DNA of 23,486 nucleotides, from positions 1 through 23,486 of the forward strand of contig JAZNUH010000092.1 of assembly GCA_045592225.1 (NCBI GenBank), written 5' to 3'. Under the pieces are notes generated by a model. It was not told the DNA's origin and made no database searches. It saw only the letters and a program-made list of their open reading frames with translations. This DNA comes from JAZNUH01 sp045592225 (GTDB lineage Bacteria; Bacillota; Clostridia; UMGS1883; UMGS1540). The translations under genes were made by a program, and so were the position numbers. Positions 1 through 8,256 of the stretch are shown piece after piece (the stretch's first letter is position 1; each line of letters begins with the position of its first letter).

Positions 1-18
1 GATAAGGAGGATTAATTT

Positions 19-1164
19 ATGAAAAAAATTTGTTGCACGCTTTTAATTTTTCCTCTTTTATTCTTATCCGGTTGCTATCAGCGGCGCGAAATCAATACTC
101 TGCCCATTGTAATGGGCTTTGGTATTGATGCAGCAGAGAACGGCCCCCAATTCATATCACAGATTGCCATTCCCTCAAACATTGTATCCGGCGGCAACAT
201 TTCGTCCTCAAACGAAGGCAAATCACCATATGTAAATATTGTTTCCGAAGGTGATTTTTCTTTTCCTTCTCTGCGTTCATCTGCAAATATGCTTGGCGAC
301 AAACTGTATATGGCGCACAATCTGCTCGTTGTGTTTGGTCAGGATGTGGCCGAACAGGGCATAAACAACTATATGGATTTTTTCCTCCGTGACCATGAAC
401 TACGGCTTAATATGTATACCCTTGTGGCCGACGGCAAAGCCTCGGATATACTTGCATCTGATTCGGATTTCCATTCCATTCCCGCCATACACATCACAAA
501 GCTTGTAGAAGCACTTGACGAAACGGCGCTTGGTGTAAATAAAAATGCATTTGACTATTTTTCGTGCATTTCAAGCGGTAAACGTTCAACTCTTATGCCG
601 CTGATACACATTACTCAAAATGACGGCAAGGACACATTACAGATTAACGGAACGGCTGTTTTTTCAGGGGATAAAATGGTCGGTACGCTGGACACCTACC
701 AAACCCGCGGATATTTGTGGGCAACGGGCGACGTGTCAAATTCGGTTATAACTGCTTCGGTTTATGATACTCCTGTAACGGTTGAGGTTTTACAATCAAA
801 TGGCAACCTTTCTGTTTCAGCAAACGGAAATAACATTACCGCAGAGGTGAATGTTGTTATTGATGCCAATATAGGCAGTGTTCACGGTAAAGCAGACTTT
901 TCCGACCCGGCTGCAACAAATGCCCTGCAAAAGTCTGTTTCGCAAAACATTACGCAGGAAATCAAGGCGGCTTTTGATACCTCAAAACAACTTAATTCCG
1001 ATTTTTTTGGTCTGGAAGAATCACTCTATCGCCACGATTTTAAAGCATGGAAAGAAATTAAACACTGTTGGGACAAAGTTTTCCAGAATGCACAGATAAA
1101 AATAAATGTTGAAACCAAAATTTTAGAAACAGGCAGAATTCAACGCAAACCGGGAGGTCAATAA
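19..1164 (+). CDS. gerAC: Spore germinant receptor subunit C, Ger(x)C/GerAC family lipoprotein
   Basis: This is the lipoprotein subunit of a GerA-type nutrient receptor, which sits in the inner spore membrane and starts germination. The 381-residue product has a signal peptide with lipobox LSGC (lipidated Cys19), followed by the family's typical N-terminal pattern YQRREIN...IVMGFGID. The ATG lies 8 bases after AAGGAGG (positions 4-10). The stop TAA shares its last base with the ATG of the permease gene, so the two are translationally coupled. The window opens just before this gene, so the gerAA-type A subunit is expected upstream but is not visible. Length is normal for the family. The germinant cannot be read from the sequence. 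Family assignment is secure; the exact paralogue (GerA, GerB or GerK type) is not. Confidence 0.93.
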   Translation: MKKICCTLLIFPLLFLSGCYQRREINTLPIVMGFGIDAAENGPQFISQIAIPSNIVSGGNISSSNEGKSPYVNIVSEGDFSFPSLRSSANMLGDKLYMAHNLLVVFGQDVAEQGINNYMDFFLRDHELRLNMYTLVADGKASDILASDSDFHSIPAIHITKLVEALDETALGVNKNAFDYFSCISSGKRSTLMPLIHITQNDGKDTLQINGTAVFSGDKMVGTLDTYQTRGYLWATGDVSNSVITASVYDTPVTVEVLQSNGNLSVSANGNNITAEVNVVIDANIGSVHGKADFSDPAATNALQKSVSQNITQEIKAAFDTSKQLNSDFFGLEESLYRHDFKAWKEIKHCWDKVFQNAQIKINVETKILETGRIQRKPGGQ

Positions 1165-2249
1165 TGACAGACAGAATAACAAATTCGGATTTTTATTTTG
1201 CAGTTGCGTGCTTTATACAGGGCTCGGTGCTATTGTCCGCGTACGGACTTGACCGCACAAGACAGGATACATGGCTTATTGTTATATTGGGTTTTGTAAT
1301 CTCCCTTTTTGTTATTCTGCTTTATTCTTCGCTGGCCGGCAGACATCCCGGCAAAAGCCTTTATGATATGCTCCCTTCTGTATTCGGTAAAACAGCGGGC
1401 AAAATTCTGATACTTTTGTATTTGCTTGTTTTTCTTTCTGTTGCAACCTTTAATCTTCGTGACACCGGCGATTTTTCAATTGTATATATTATGCCCGAAA
1501 TGTCGCTTTTTGTAATGACAACAATATTTACATTGCTCTGCTTTTTTGCTGTTCAAAGCGGCGTACACAACCTTTTACGCTACGGATTTCTGCTGTTTTT
1601 TGTCACAGCGGTTATAATACTTATAAATACAATTCTTCTGCTTGACAGAATAAATTTTGAAAACTTCTTGCCTGTTTTAACTTTGGACCTTCCGGACTGT
1701 TTGCAAGGAACTCATTTTACTGTTTCTGTTTCATTTTGCGAAATTATTGTCTTTTTGACCGTCATCCCTATCCTCGGAGAAACCCACAAACTGAAAAAAG
1801 GGTTCCTTACCGGTGCAATTTTAGGTTTTGTCTCCTTTTTAATCATTGTACTGTGCGAAATTGCCGTGTTGGGTACAACGGCATATATTCTGATCTCCCC
1901 CTATTATGAAACGGTGCGTCTTATAAACACCTTTGATGTGCTGACTCGCCTTGAAACTCTTTTTGCCTTTATGCTTATTGTTATGAAGTTCTTTAAAATA
2001 AGTCTGTTGTATTACGCTGTATCCTTTGGCGTAGCAAAGCTTTTGGGGACAAAAATTAATACCTGGATTAATTTGCTCACCGGAACTGTACTTGTTATAT
2101 TTACCCTCCGCGCCGTGGATTCAGGTACACAATTACGTAACCTCAGCACTTCCGCTTACCCATATATGCTGAGTGTTTTTGAGATAATAATCCCTCTGAT
2201 TATGCTTGTTTTAACAATAATTCGCCAAAAAACAAAAAAAAGTTTATAA
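1164..2249 (+). CDS. gerAB: Spore germinant receptor subunit B, GerAB-type permease
   Basis: This 361-residue, very hydrophobic protein has about ten predicted membrane segments and belongs to the endospore germination permease family within the APC superfamily. In GerA-type receptors this subunit carries the germinant-binding pocket. The N-terminal stretch NSDFYFAVACFIQGSVLL and the early segment with RQDTW match the family pattern. The start ATG overlaps the gerAC stop by one base (taATG) and follows GGGAGGT at 1152-1158. The gene ends in A-rich sequence without a clear hairpin, so the operon terminator is not obvious. It should be co-transcribed with gerAC from an upstream, probably forespore-specific, promoter outside the window. 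Confidence 0.92.
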   Translation: MTDRITNSDFYFAVACFIQGSVLLSAYGLDRTRQDTWLIVILGFVISLFVILLYSSLAGRHPGKSLYDMLPSVFGKTAGKILILLYLLVFLSVATFNLRDTGDFSIVYIMPEMSLFVMTTIFTLLCFFAVQSGVHNLLRYGFLLFFVTAVIILINTILLLDRINFENFLPVLTLDLPDCLQGTHFTVSVSFCEIIVFLTVIPILGETHKLKKGFLTGAILGFVSFLIIVLCEIAVLGTTAYILISPYYETVRLINTFDVLTRLETLFAFMLIVMKFFKISLLYYAVSFGVAKLLGTKINTWINLLTGTVLVIFTLRAVDSGTQLRNLSTSAYPYMLSVFEIIIPLIMLVLTIIRQKTKKSL

Positions 2250-2274
2250 ATTTTCAGTTCATTATATAGCCCAT

Positions 2275-2291
2275 TTCGACGTTTTTCGACA
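2275..2291 (-). promoter_or_regulatory. Tandem Spo0A-box-like pair (candidate)
   Basis: Read on the - strand, TGTCGAA (2285-2291) matches the Bacillus/Clostridium 0A box core, and CGTCGAA (2275-2281) differs by one base. The two lie head to tail exactly 10 bp apart, the spacing at which a Spo0A dimer is known to bind tandem boxes. A third site, TGACGAA (2357-2363), is just upstream of the -35 element of the next promoter. The match is seen directly; Spo0A binding is an inference. Confidence 0.4.
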
Positions 2292-2373
2292 ATTTTAAAA
2301 CGATAATCTGCGATTTGTTGACTGGTAATTTTGTAATATTTTTCCATGCATCATTTTTCGTCAAAAAATACTG

Positions 2374-2402
2374 TTGCAATCTGACTTTAGATAGATTATA
2401 AT
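2374..2402 (+). promoter_or_regulatory. Sigma-A-type promoter for the 94-residue protein gene
   Basis: The -35 element TTGCAA (2374-2379) and a perfect -10 TATAAT (2397-2402) are separated by 17 bases. Transcription would start near 2409 and give a leader of under 40 bases before the TTG start at 2446. Confidence 0.7.
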
Positions 2403-2445
2403 AGGATGCACTCACCCCAAAAAATGGTTAAGGAGGCAGATTCAT

Positions 2446-2730
2446 TTGGAAATTCTACAACTGACAACACAATTTACCACTCAGGATAACAGGCAGTACC
2501 ATCTGCGCTATTCGGTTTTTCACGAGCCCGCTGACAAAGATTTCCCCGACGGATATTCTATATCGGTTGAGCTTATGAGCCCATACGGTACCGAAACAGC
2601 AACAGCCCACCGCATATCCAATTTTGAAAATGTATGTACCCTTGCTCATATCCTGTGCAAAAACACGGTAACCCCTGTAACGCTTGACGATGTCATAAGT
2701 GACTACATAACCGCCGCTTTATCTGCCTGA
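2446..2730 (+). CDS. Small conserved clostridial protein, DUF6514-like
   Basis: This 94-residue soluble protein starts with TTG, 9 bases after a strong AAGGAGG (2430-2436); no ATG in frame gives a better start. It has no signal peptide, membrane segment or cysteine-pair motif. The first half looks like a beta-rich segment (YHLRYSVF, YSISVELMSP) and the C-terminal third like a helix-turn-helix pattern (NVCTLAHILCKNTVTPVTLDDVISDYI). This resembles the small clostridial DUF6514 family from memory, but I could not search for it. It stands alone between the germination genes and secDF, with its own promoter and possible Spo0A sites upstream. No function can be given; a role in sporulating cells is only a guess from context. 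Confidence 0.75.
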   Translation: MEILQLTTQFTTQDNRQYHLRYSVFHEPADKDFPDGYSISVELMSPYGTETATAHRISNFENVCTLAHILCKNTVTPVTLDDVISDYITAALSA

Positions 2731-2792
2731 ACATCTCCTCCCCTTTTCTCTTTCAAACCGATAAATAATATTGTCAAATTTAGAAAAAACTA

Positions 2793-2822
2793 TTGACTAA
2801 TACCACCCATCAGATATATAAT
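2793..2822 (+). promoter_or_regulatory. Sigma-A-type promoter for secDF
   Basis: TTGACT (2793-2798) and TATAAT (2817-2822) with an 18-base spacer lie 45 bases before the secD start. No terminator is visible between the preceding small gene and this promoter, so some read-through is possible. Confidence 0.7.
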
Positions 2823-2866
2823 ATTGTATTATTTGTGGTTAACAACTAAGGAGGAGTTAAAAAACA

Positions 2867-4198
2867 ATGAAGGTTAAAAGCATCATTGGGTTGATTATCA
2901 CATTAGCGATAATCGCCGGCCTTGTATTTACGGCAGTTTGCGGTTTTACAATCACTATGCCGATTTCAGGGAATCAGTATTATTTTACCAGTGTTATGGA
3001 TCCTGACACCGGTATCAAAAGAGGTCTTGACCTCGTAGGAGGTTCCATAGTTTCTCTCGACGCAAGCATTGACAATCCTACAGATACGGATATGGAAGCT
3101 GTTGTTGAGGTTATGAGAAAGCGTCTTGACAACGAAGGCTATTACGATGCAATCGTTGAAAGACAGGGAAACAAAACAGTTCGTATCTCCATCCCCAATA
3201 TTTCCGACCCCGAAGAAGCTGTTCAGCTTTTAAAGGCTACTGCAAAGCTTACATTTGTAGACTCTGACGGCAACGAAATTATGCAGGGTAGCGAGGACGT
3301 TAAAAACGCAACCTACGTTTATGGTCCTGTAAGCGAAAACGGTGCTGCTGTTCACCACGTTCAGCTTGAACTTACAGCATCAGGTCAGCAGAAGTTTACA
3401 ACTGCAACTGCTGCCGCAGCTTCAAAGCCTGACGGAAGCAACTATATCTCTATCAAGCTTGATGATACTGTTATCTCAAGCCCCAGAGTAAGCGAAACCA
3501 TCAACTCTACAACCTGTGTTATCACAGGTGACTTTACAGAAGAATCTGCAAAGGCTCTGGCAGGTCAGATTCAGAGTGGTCAGCTGCCCTTCAGTCTTGT
3601 TGAGTCCGAACTCCGTAGCGTAGGTCCTACACTTGGTGACAAGGCTCTTGAAACAAGTCTTCTGGCTGCTGCTATCGGTATCGCAATCGTTATACTCTTT
3701 ATGATGTTCTTCTACCGTGCTCCCGGTGTTATGGCAGGTATAGCTCTTATCGGTTATATTGCTCTCGTGGCTCTGGTTGTTGCTGGTTACTTCCTGCCCT
3801 CATCCTTCAAGCCCACACTCACTCTGCCGGGTATTGCAGGTATAATTCTTTCAATAGGTATGGCAGTTGATGCTAACGTAATTATATTCGAAAGAATAAA
3901 AGAAGAGCTCCGCGCAGGCAAAACCGCAAAGGCCGCTGTTCAGGCAGGCTTTAACAGAGCACTTTCTGCTATCATCGACGGTAACATTACAACCATTATT
4001 GCCGCTGTTGTTCTCGGCTACTTTGGTACAGGTACAATCAAGGGCTTTGCCGTTACACTTGCTATCGGTGTTATCATCAGTATGATAACTGCTATATTCG
4101 TAACACGTCTGCTGCTTAACATTATGCTTAATCTCGGTGTTACAAGCCCCGCACTCTTCGGTGTAAAAATGGAGAAGGAGGTTGTAAACAATGATTAA
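2867..4198 (+). CDS. secD: Protein translocase subunit SecD
   Basis: SecD works with SecF next to the SecYEG channel and uses the proton motive force to help pull exported proteins out on the outer side of the membrane. The 443-residue product has an N-terminal membrane segment (about 6-28), the conserved D1 motif around LDLVGG (54-59), an external head domain, and a C-terminal bundle of five membrane helices. The D-x-N motif (MAVDANVIIFERIKEEL, around residues 330-350) is the RND-type proton pathway motif. A strong AAGGAGG (2848-2854) precedes the ATG. The gene is separate from secF rather than fused as in Bacillus subtilis. Its last 8 bases overlap secF. Confidence 0.97.
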   Translation: MKVKSIIGLIITLAIIAGLVFTAVCGFTITMPISGNQYYFTSVMDPDTGIKRGLDLVGGSIVSLDASIDNPTDTDMEAVVEVMRKRLDNEGYYDAIVERQGNKTVRISIPNISDPEEAVQLLKATAKLTFVDSDGNEIMQGSEDVKNATYVYGPVSENGAAVHHVQLELTASGQQKFTTATAAAASKPDGSNYISIKLDDTVISSPRVSETINSTTCVITGDFTEESAKALAGQIQSGQLPFSLVESELRSVGPTLGDKALETSLLAAAIGIAIVILFMMFFYRAPGVMAGIALIGYIALVALVVAGYFLPSSFKPTLTLPGIAGIILSIGMAVDANVIIFERIKEELRAGKTAKAAVQAGFNRALSAIIDGNITTIIAAVVLGYFGTGTIKGFAVTLAIGVIISMITAIFVTRLLLNIMLNLGVTSPALFGVKMEKEVVNND

Positions 4199-5075
4199 TT
4201 TTATTGACAAGAAAAATATATTCTTCATAGTTTCAGCTGCAGTTATCCTTATTGGTATAATCTGTTTTGCTATTTTCGGTGGACTTAACCTGGGTCTTGA
4301 CTTTACAGGCGGTACTGCTATTACAATTGATATGCACGCAGAATTCAATGACCAGGACATTATTAAAATAGTTAAAGATACCACAGGTCTTGAAGCATCT
4401 GTTCAGAAGCTGGGTGATGCTAAAACAGAAGCATATATCCTTATTGAAGAAATAGACACAGAAAAACGTGACGCTATAGTTGATGCAATCAAAGAAAAGT
4501 ACTCTCTCAATCAAGAAGATGTACTGGATGTTACAAACGTAAGTGCAAGTGCAAGTGAACTTCTTCTCGCAAATGCTCTTCAGGCAATTTCGTGGGCAGT
4601 ACTTGCAATGCTTATCTACATTACCTTCCGTTTTAACTTCCGTTCAGGCTTATCCGCAATTATAGGTCTTGTACACAATGTGCTTGTTATGCTTGCTGTA
4701 TATGCTATATTCCAGTTGCCCATCAACTCCACATTCGTTGCAGCTATTCTTACTATTGTAGGTTACTCAATTAACGATACAATCGTTGTATTTGATAAAA
4801 TCCGTGAAAATGCAAAACGTGATTCACGCACAGCATTTGGTAAGATTGCAAACACAAGCCTTAACCAGACAATGCTCCGTACACTTAACACCTCACTGAC
4901 AACTCTGTTTACAATTACAGCACTTTATATTCTGGGTGTAACCTCCATTAAGGAATTTGCGCTTCCCATCATCATAGGTGTTATTGTTGGAACATATTCA
5001 TCAATTTGTATTGCAACTCCTCTTTGGGTAGTTCTTAAAAATTTCACATTCAAAAAGGCTTCTAAAAAGCACTAA
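4191..5075 (+). CDS. secF: Protein translocase subunit SecF
   Basis: This 294-residue partner of SecD has six predicted membrane helices. The N-terminal motif NLGLDFTGGT (about 30-39) and the helix-4 motif IVGYSINDTIVVFDKIREN (about 188-206) are diagnostic for SecF. Its ATG lies inside the end of secD (8-base overlap), 9 bases after AAGGAGG (4175-4181), so translation is coupled. A hexanucleotide-like repeat encodes VSASAS at about 4540-4556. A strong terminator follows 16 bases after the stop codon. Confidence 0.97.
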   Translation: MINFIDKKNIFFIVSAAVILIGIICFAIFGGLNLGLDFTGGTAITIDMHAEFNDQDIIKIVKDTTGLEASVQKLGDAKTEAYILIEEIDTEKRDAIVDAIKEKYSLNQEDVLDVTNVSASASELLLANALQAISWAVLAMLIYITFRFNFRSGLSAIIGLVHNVLVMLAVYAIFQLPINSTFVAAILTIVGYSINDTIVVFDKIRENAKRDSRTAFGKIANTSLNQTMLRTLNTSLTTLFTITALYILGVTSIKEFALPIIIGVIVGTYSSICIATPLWVVLKNFTFKKASKKH

Positions 5076-5085
5076 GATAAGTAGT

Positions 5086-5118
5086 AAAAAAGCAGGTCGT
5101 CGATGACCTGCTTTTTTT
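5086..5118. terminator. Bidirectional intrinsic terminator between secF and spoIIR
   Basis: GCAGGTC (5092-5098) pairs with GACCTGC (5105-5111) around a 6-base loop. It is flanked by six A on the left and seven T on the right, so it can stop transcription on both strands. The spoIIR stop codon lies at its right edge. Confidence 0.92.
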
Positions 5119-5749
5119 ATTTATTGAATGCTGTTTTTATCGCTTTTGCCGAGCTTTGCACAAAATCCACTATTTTAAATCTCATTTCAACCGAGGGTGT
5201 GCTTTGTGTGATTAGCTCATAACTTTCCTCGGACAAATTCTCACGCAGAACCTTCATTGACTCGCTGTCACTTACCCCTACAGATGCATCAACAAAGCAG
5301 AGTGGCGGAAACATAACACACCACCAGTTCTTCCCTTCTGCCCTGCCTATTTCAATACGAAGTGCATAATACTCACCTGCCGGCAATGTAATGTTTTCAT
5401 ATTGCTTTGCAGGAAAATCAAAGTCCCCCGTTTTAAGCTTTACATCATAATCATAACCCTGCTTTCTTATTTCATCCCGTGCCACCTTTTCTAAGGCTTC
5501 CAGATTGTGCTCCAAAAGCCTTTTAGACTCAGCCGGACTTGTACTTTGGCAAAATATCTCTCTTCCCTCATTTAGTATTCTGTCACGTACCAACAGTTTA
5601 AGCTGCTGATCTTCCGTACTGTCACTGTTTGCAATAACATGGAGCCGTATTATATTATGTGCAATATCTGATTGTATGTTCTCCGAATAAACTGTTACAC
5701 CCAGGGTTATAATAATTCCCGCAATTACCGCGCAGAAAAGTTTTTTCAT
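5117..5749 (-). CDS. spoIIR: Stage II sporulation protein R
   Basis: SpoIIR is made in the forespore, is exported to the space between the two cells, and triggers SpoIIGA to process pro-sigma-E in the mother cell. The protein has an N-terminal export or anchor segment (about 3-20), then the hallmark block HNIIRLHVIANSDS, and a C-terminal half with WWCVMFPPLCFVD, all typical of the family. I chose the ATG at 5749 (210 residues), which follows GAGGTG at a good distance. A longer frame would begin at a TTG at 5779 that has no ribosome binding site. It lies 56 bases downstream of ispE in the same direction and ends at the shared terminator. Confidence 0.95.
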   Translation of the reverse strand: MKKLFCAVIAGIIITLGVTVYSENIQSDIAHNIIRLHVIANSDSTEDQQLKLLVRDRILNEGREIFCQSTSPAESKRLLEHNLEALEKVARDEIRKQGYDYDVKLKTGDFDFPAKQYENITLPAGEYYALRIEIGRAEGKNWWCVMFPPLCFVDASVGVSDSESMKVLRENLSEESYELITQSTPSVEMRFKIVDFVQSSAKAIKTAFNK

Positions 5750-5797
5750 ATATTTCACCTCACAAATAATTATTGACAAGGTAAAACATGATTATAC

Positions 5798-5828
5798 AGC
5801 CTGTACTAAAAAATTCTTGAAACAGGCT
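5798..5828 (-). repeat. Inverted repeat across the ispE stop codon
   Basis: AGCCTGT (5798-5804) and ACAGGCT (5822-5828) form a 7-bp perfect stem around a 17-base AT-rich loop that contains the ispE stop. It is followed on the - strand by GTATAATC rather than a T tract, so it is not a good terminator. It may reduce read-through or protect a 3' end ahead of spoIIR. Confidence 0.4.
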
Positions 5829-6669
5829 TTGCAATATATGCCACAATATGCATTTTTTTCAGTCTTAGCCGTGCGTTTTCTGCCTGTTTTTCATTGTCAA
5901 AAATTCCAAATACGGTTGAACCGCTTCCGCTCATAAGAGTTCCTACTGCACCCTCTTTTGCCAGCATGTCACGGTACTTTGTAATACGATGGTGCTTTGC
6001 CGCCACTACCGGTTCAAGCACATTGTACATGCCGCCGCAAAGTGCAATAATGTCTCCGTCATTTAATGCTTTTATCATCCCGTCAGTATCGGGTCTTTGT
6101 GTTATTTTGTTTATGTCAAATTCCTGATACACGCTTTTTGTACTTACCGAAAAGGGCGGTTTTACAATTACTATATAACATTCGGGCATATTGGCAAGAG
6201 GTGTCATAACCTCTCCCACTCCCTCGCACAGACAGGTGCCACCCTTCATACAAAATGGCACATCCGCACCGCAGGATAAAGCAATTTCAAAAAGCTTTTC
6301 AGGGGACACGGCATCCTTATACCTGTGATTCAAAGCATTCAGCACCGCCGCCGCATCTGTACTGCCGCCGCCCAGACCGCCGCCTATAGGTATAACCTTT
6401 TTTATATACATTGAAACACCCGTTTTTATGTCTGCAGCTTCAAGAAAAGCCTTGGCAGCACGCACTGCAAGATTTCTTTCATCAACGGGTAAAAAGGGTA
6501 ACGAGCATTTAGCCTCGACACCCTCTCCTTCAAAGTTCATTGTAATTTTGTCAAAGAGAGAAACTGTCTGCATTATGGACCTGAGCAGATGATAGTCGTC
6601 TTCTCTTTTTCCCGTTATATCAATAGACAAATTTATTTTAGCATTTGCCCTTACAATTATGCTGTTCAT
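5806..6669 (-). CDS. ispE: 4-diphosphocytidyl-2-C-methyl-D-erythritol kinase
   Basis: IspE is the ATP-dependent GHMP kinase of the MEP isoprenoid pathway; it phosphorylates CDP-methylerythritol at the 2-position. The 287-residue product has the substrate motif AKINLSIDITGKREDDYH near the N-terminus, the glycine-rich ATP loop PIGGGLGGGSTDAA (94-107), and the CGADVPFC block (133-140), whose Asp136 corresponds to the catalytic base. The C-terminal MSGSGSTVFGIF motif is also present. The start overlaps the galU stop by one base (taATG), with GAGG seven bases upstream. Length is normal. Confidence 0.97.
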   Translation of the reverse strand: MNSIIVRANAKINLSIDITGKREDDYHLLRSIMQTVSLFDKITMNFEGEGVEAKCSLPFLPVDERNLAVRAAKAFLEAADIKTGVSMYIKKVIPIGGGLGGGSTDAAAVLNALNHRYKDAVSPEKLFEIALSCGADVPFCMKGGTCLCEGVGEVMTPLANMPECYIVIVKPPFSVSTKSVYQEFDINKITQRPDTDGMIKALNDGDIIALCGGMYNVLEPVVAAKHHRITKYRDMLAKEGAVGTLMSGSGSTVFGIFDNEKQAENARLRLKKMHIVAYIAKPVSRIF

Positions 6670-7538
6670 TAGATTTCCTCAATAATTTTCTTAAGATACT
6701 TCTTAAACGGACCGTTAATATCCTCTCTCCTGAGCGCATATTCAACGGTTGCTTCTAAAAATCCCTGCTTGTTGCCCACATCATAACGTCTGCCGATAAA
6801 ATCATAGGCATATACAGGTTCTTTGCTCATAAGTGTTACCAGACCGTCTGTAAGCTGTATTTCTCCGCCCACACCTCTTGCTGTGGTTTCAAGAATGCTG
6901 AATATTTGGGGAGTAATAATATATCTACCCAGTGCCGCTACACAACTGGGAGCATTTTCAGGTGCGGGTTTTTCAACCATACCTGTCATTTTGTAAACTC
7001 TGTCCTTTATAAGCTCGCCGGCAATAATTCCGTATTTTGATACCTGCGACCTGTCAACTGTCTGCACACCAAGCACACTGCCTTGCACTTCGTCAAAAAC
7101 TTCAACCATCTGCTTAAGGCAGGGTTTTTCTGCATATACCAGGTCATCGCCAAGTAAAACCGCAAAGGGTTCATTTCCCACAAAGGACTTTGCACATAAA
7201 ACCGCATGACCAAGTCCAAGAGCCTGCTTTTGGCGTACAAAATGTACATTTGCCATAGCCGATATTTTTTGCACCTGTTCTAAAAATTCATACTTTCCGC
7301 CCTTTTCAAGCTCTGTTTCAAGCTCGTAGGATTTATCAAAGTGATTTTCAATATCCTGCTTACCTCTGCCAATGATTATAAGAATATCTTCTATTCCCGA
7401 ATCCACCGCCTCTTCAACAATGTACTGGAGAGTGGGTGTGTCAACTATGGGCAGCATTTCCTTGGGCACTGCCTTTGTAAATGGTAAAAATCTTGTACCA
7501 AATCCCGCTGCAGGTATAACCGCCTTTTTAACCTTCAT
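6669..7538 (-). CDS. galU: UTP--glucose-1-phosphate uridylyltransferase
   Basis: GalU makes UDP-glucose from UTP and glucose-1-phosphate, supplying cell-envelope glycan synthesis. The nucleotide-binding signature AAGFGTRFLPFTKAVPKEML (residues 10-29) and the later GLGHAVLCAK, VLLGDD and MVEKPAPENAPS blocks are characteristic. I chose the ATG at 7538 (289 residues), 9 bases after AAAGGAGG (7548-7555). The longer frame would start at 7571, and an alternative ATG only 3 bases from the ribosome binding site is unlikely. The start lies 11 bases inside the end of the preceding ttcA-like gene, so the pair is translationally coupled. Confidence 0.96.
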   Translation of the reverse strand: MKVKKAVIPAAGFGTRFLPFTKAVPKEMLPIVDTPTLQYIVEEAVDSGIEDILIIIGRGKQDIENHFDKSYELETELEKGGKYEFLEQVQKISAMANVHFVRQKQALGLGHAVLCAKSFVGNEPFAVLLGDDLVYAEKPCLKQMVEVFDEVQGSVLGVQTVDRSQVSKYGIIAGELIKDRVYKMTGMVEKPAPENAPSCVAALGRYIITPQIFSILETTARGVGGEIQLTDGLVTLMSKEPVYAYDFIGRRYDVGNKQGFLEATVEYALRREDINGPFKKYLKKIIEEI

Positions 7539-8256
7539 TTTCATTTTCCTCCTTTGTATTCCAGGCATCAAGACCCTTTACTGCGGTAAAAAGCCTTTCC
7601 TTAAGCCCATGATTTTCTTTAGTAAGTGCCGCTATTGTGTCCTTTATATACTGACGCTTTGTATTCCCATCAGCAGGACAGGGATTTTTTACAACCACAA
7701 CTTCATTTCTTGCAACGAAACCACGCACATCCGACTCAGACATATATATAAGGGGACGGATAACATGTATGTCCTTCCTGTCCAGATAGGTCACAGGATT
7801 AAAACAGCTTATTCTGCCCTCATAAAATAGGCACAGGAAAAAGGTTTCAATAACATCGTCGCTGTGATGCCCAAGCGCAACCTTTCTGCATCCGTTTTCA
7901 ATAGCTGCATCATGCAGAGCGCCTCTGCGCATTTTTGCACACAATGAGCAGGGGTTCTTCTCCTGACGAACATCGAAAAGAATTTCTGCAATATCTGTCT
8001 TTTTTATAATAAGCTCCATATCATGCTTGGCAAACATTTGCTTCAGCGGCTCAAAATTTGCGTCCTTAAAGCCCATATCAAGTGTTATGGGTACAACATC
8101 AAACTTTTTGGGATAAAAGCGTTTAAGGGCATTTAACGCGAGTGCAAGGGTAATACTGTCCTTACCGCCCGAAACACCAACGGCAATTCTGTCCCCGTCA
8201 TTTATCATATTGTAATCATCCACCGCGCGGCGGACATAACTTAATGCTCTCCTCAT
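7528..8256 (-). CDS. ttcA: TtcA-family tRNA 2-thiolation PP-loop ATPase
   Basis: TtcA-type enzymes adenylate cytidine 32 of some tRNAs and insert sulfur with help from a [4Fe-4S] cluster. The 242-residue protein has the PP-loop VSGGKDS (28-34), the CxxC pair C103/C106 in NPCSLCAKMRRGAL, GHHSDDVIETF (129-139), and a third cysteine C193 in NPCPADGN; three cysteines in this arrangement hold the cluster in TtcA. It is shorter than proteobacterial TtcA, as is usual for clostridial members. The start overlaps the ligA stop (ATGA) with GAGGAG just upstream. The exact target base is inferred from the family; TtuA-like alternatives are less likely because they carry extra zinc fingers. Confidence 0.9.
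   Translation of the reverse strand: MRRALSYVRRAVDDYNMINDGDRIAVGVSGGKDSITLALALNALKRFYPKKFDVVPITLDMGFKDANFEPLKQMFAKHDMELIIKKTDIAEILFDVRQEKNPCSLCAKMRRGALHDAAIENGCRKVALGHHSDDVIETFFLCLFYEGRISCFNPVTYLDRKDIHVIRPLIYMSESDVRGFVARNEVVVVKNPCPADGNTKRQYIKDTIAALTKENHGLKERLFTAVKGLDAWNTKEENENEG

Noticed and set aside
2156..2347. 63-residue open frame on the - strand across the end of gerAB
   Set aside because: It has no ribosome binding site, overlaps gerAB for half its length and shows no recognisable domain. The gerAB reading is far stronger.
3851..4384. 177-residue open frame on the - strand across the secD/secF junction
   Set aside because: It runs opposite two well-supported genes, is rich in rare residue patterns typical of antisense frames, and has no ribosome binding site.
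4540..4560. Short GCAAGT repeat in secF
   Set aside because: Two to three imperfect units encode VSASAS in a solvent-exposed part of the protein; too short to call a meaningful repeat.
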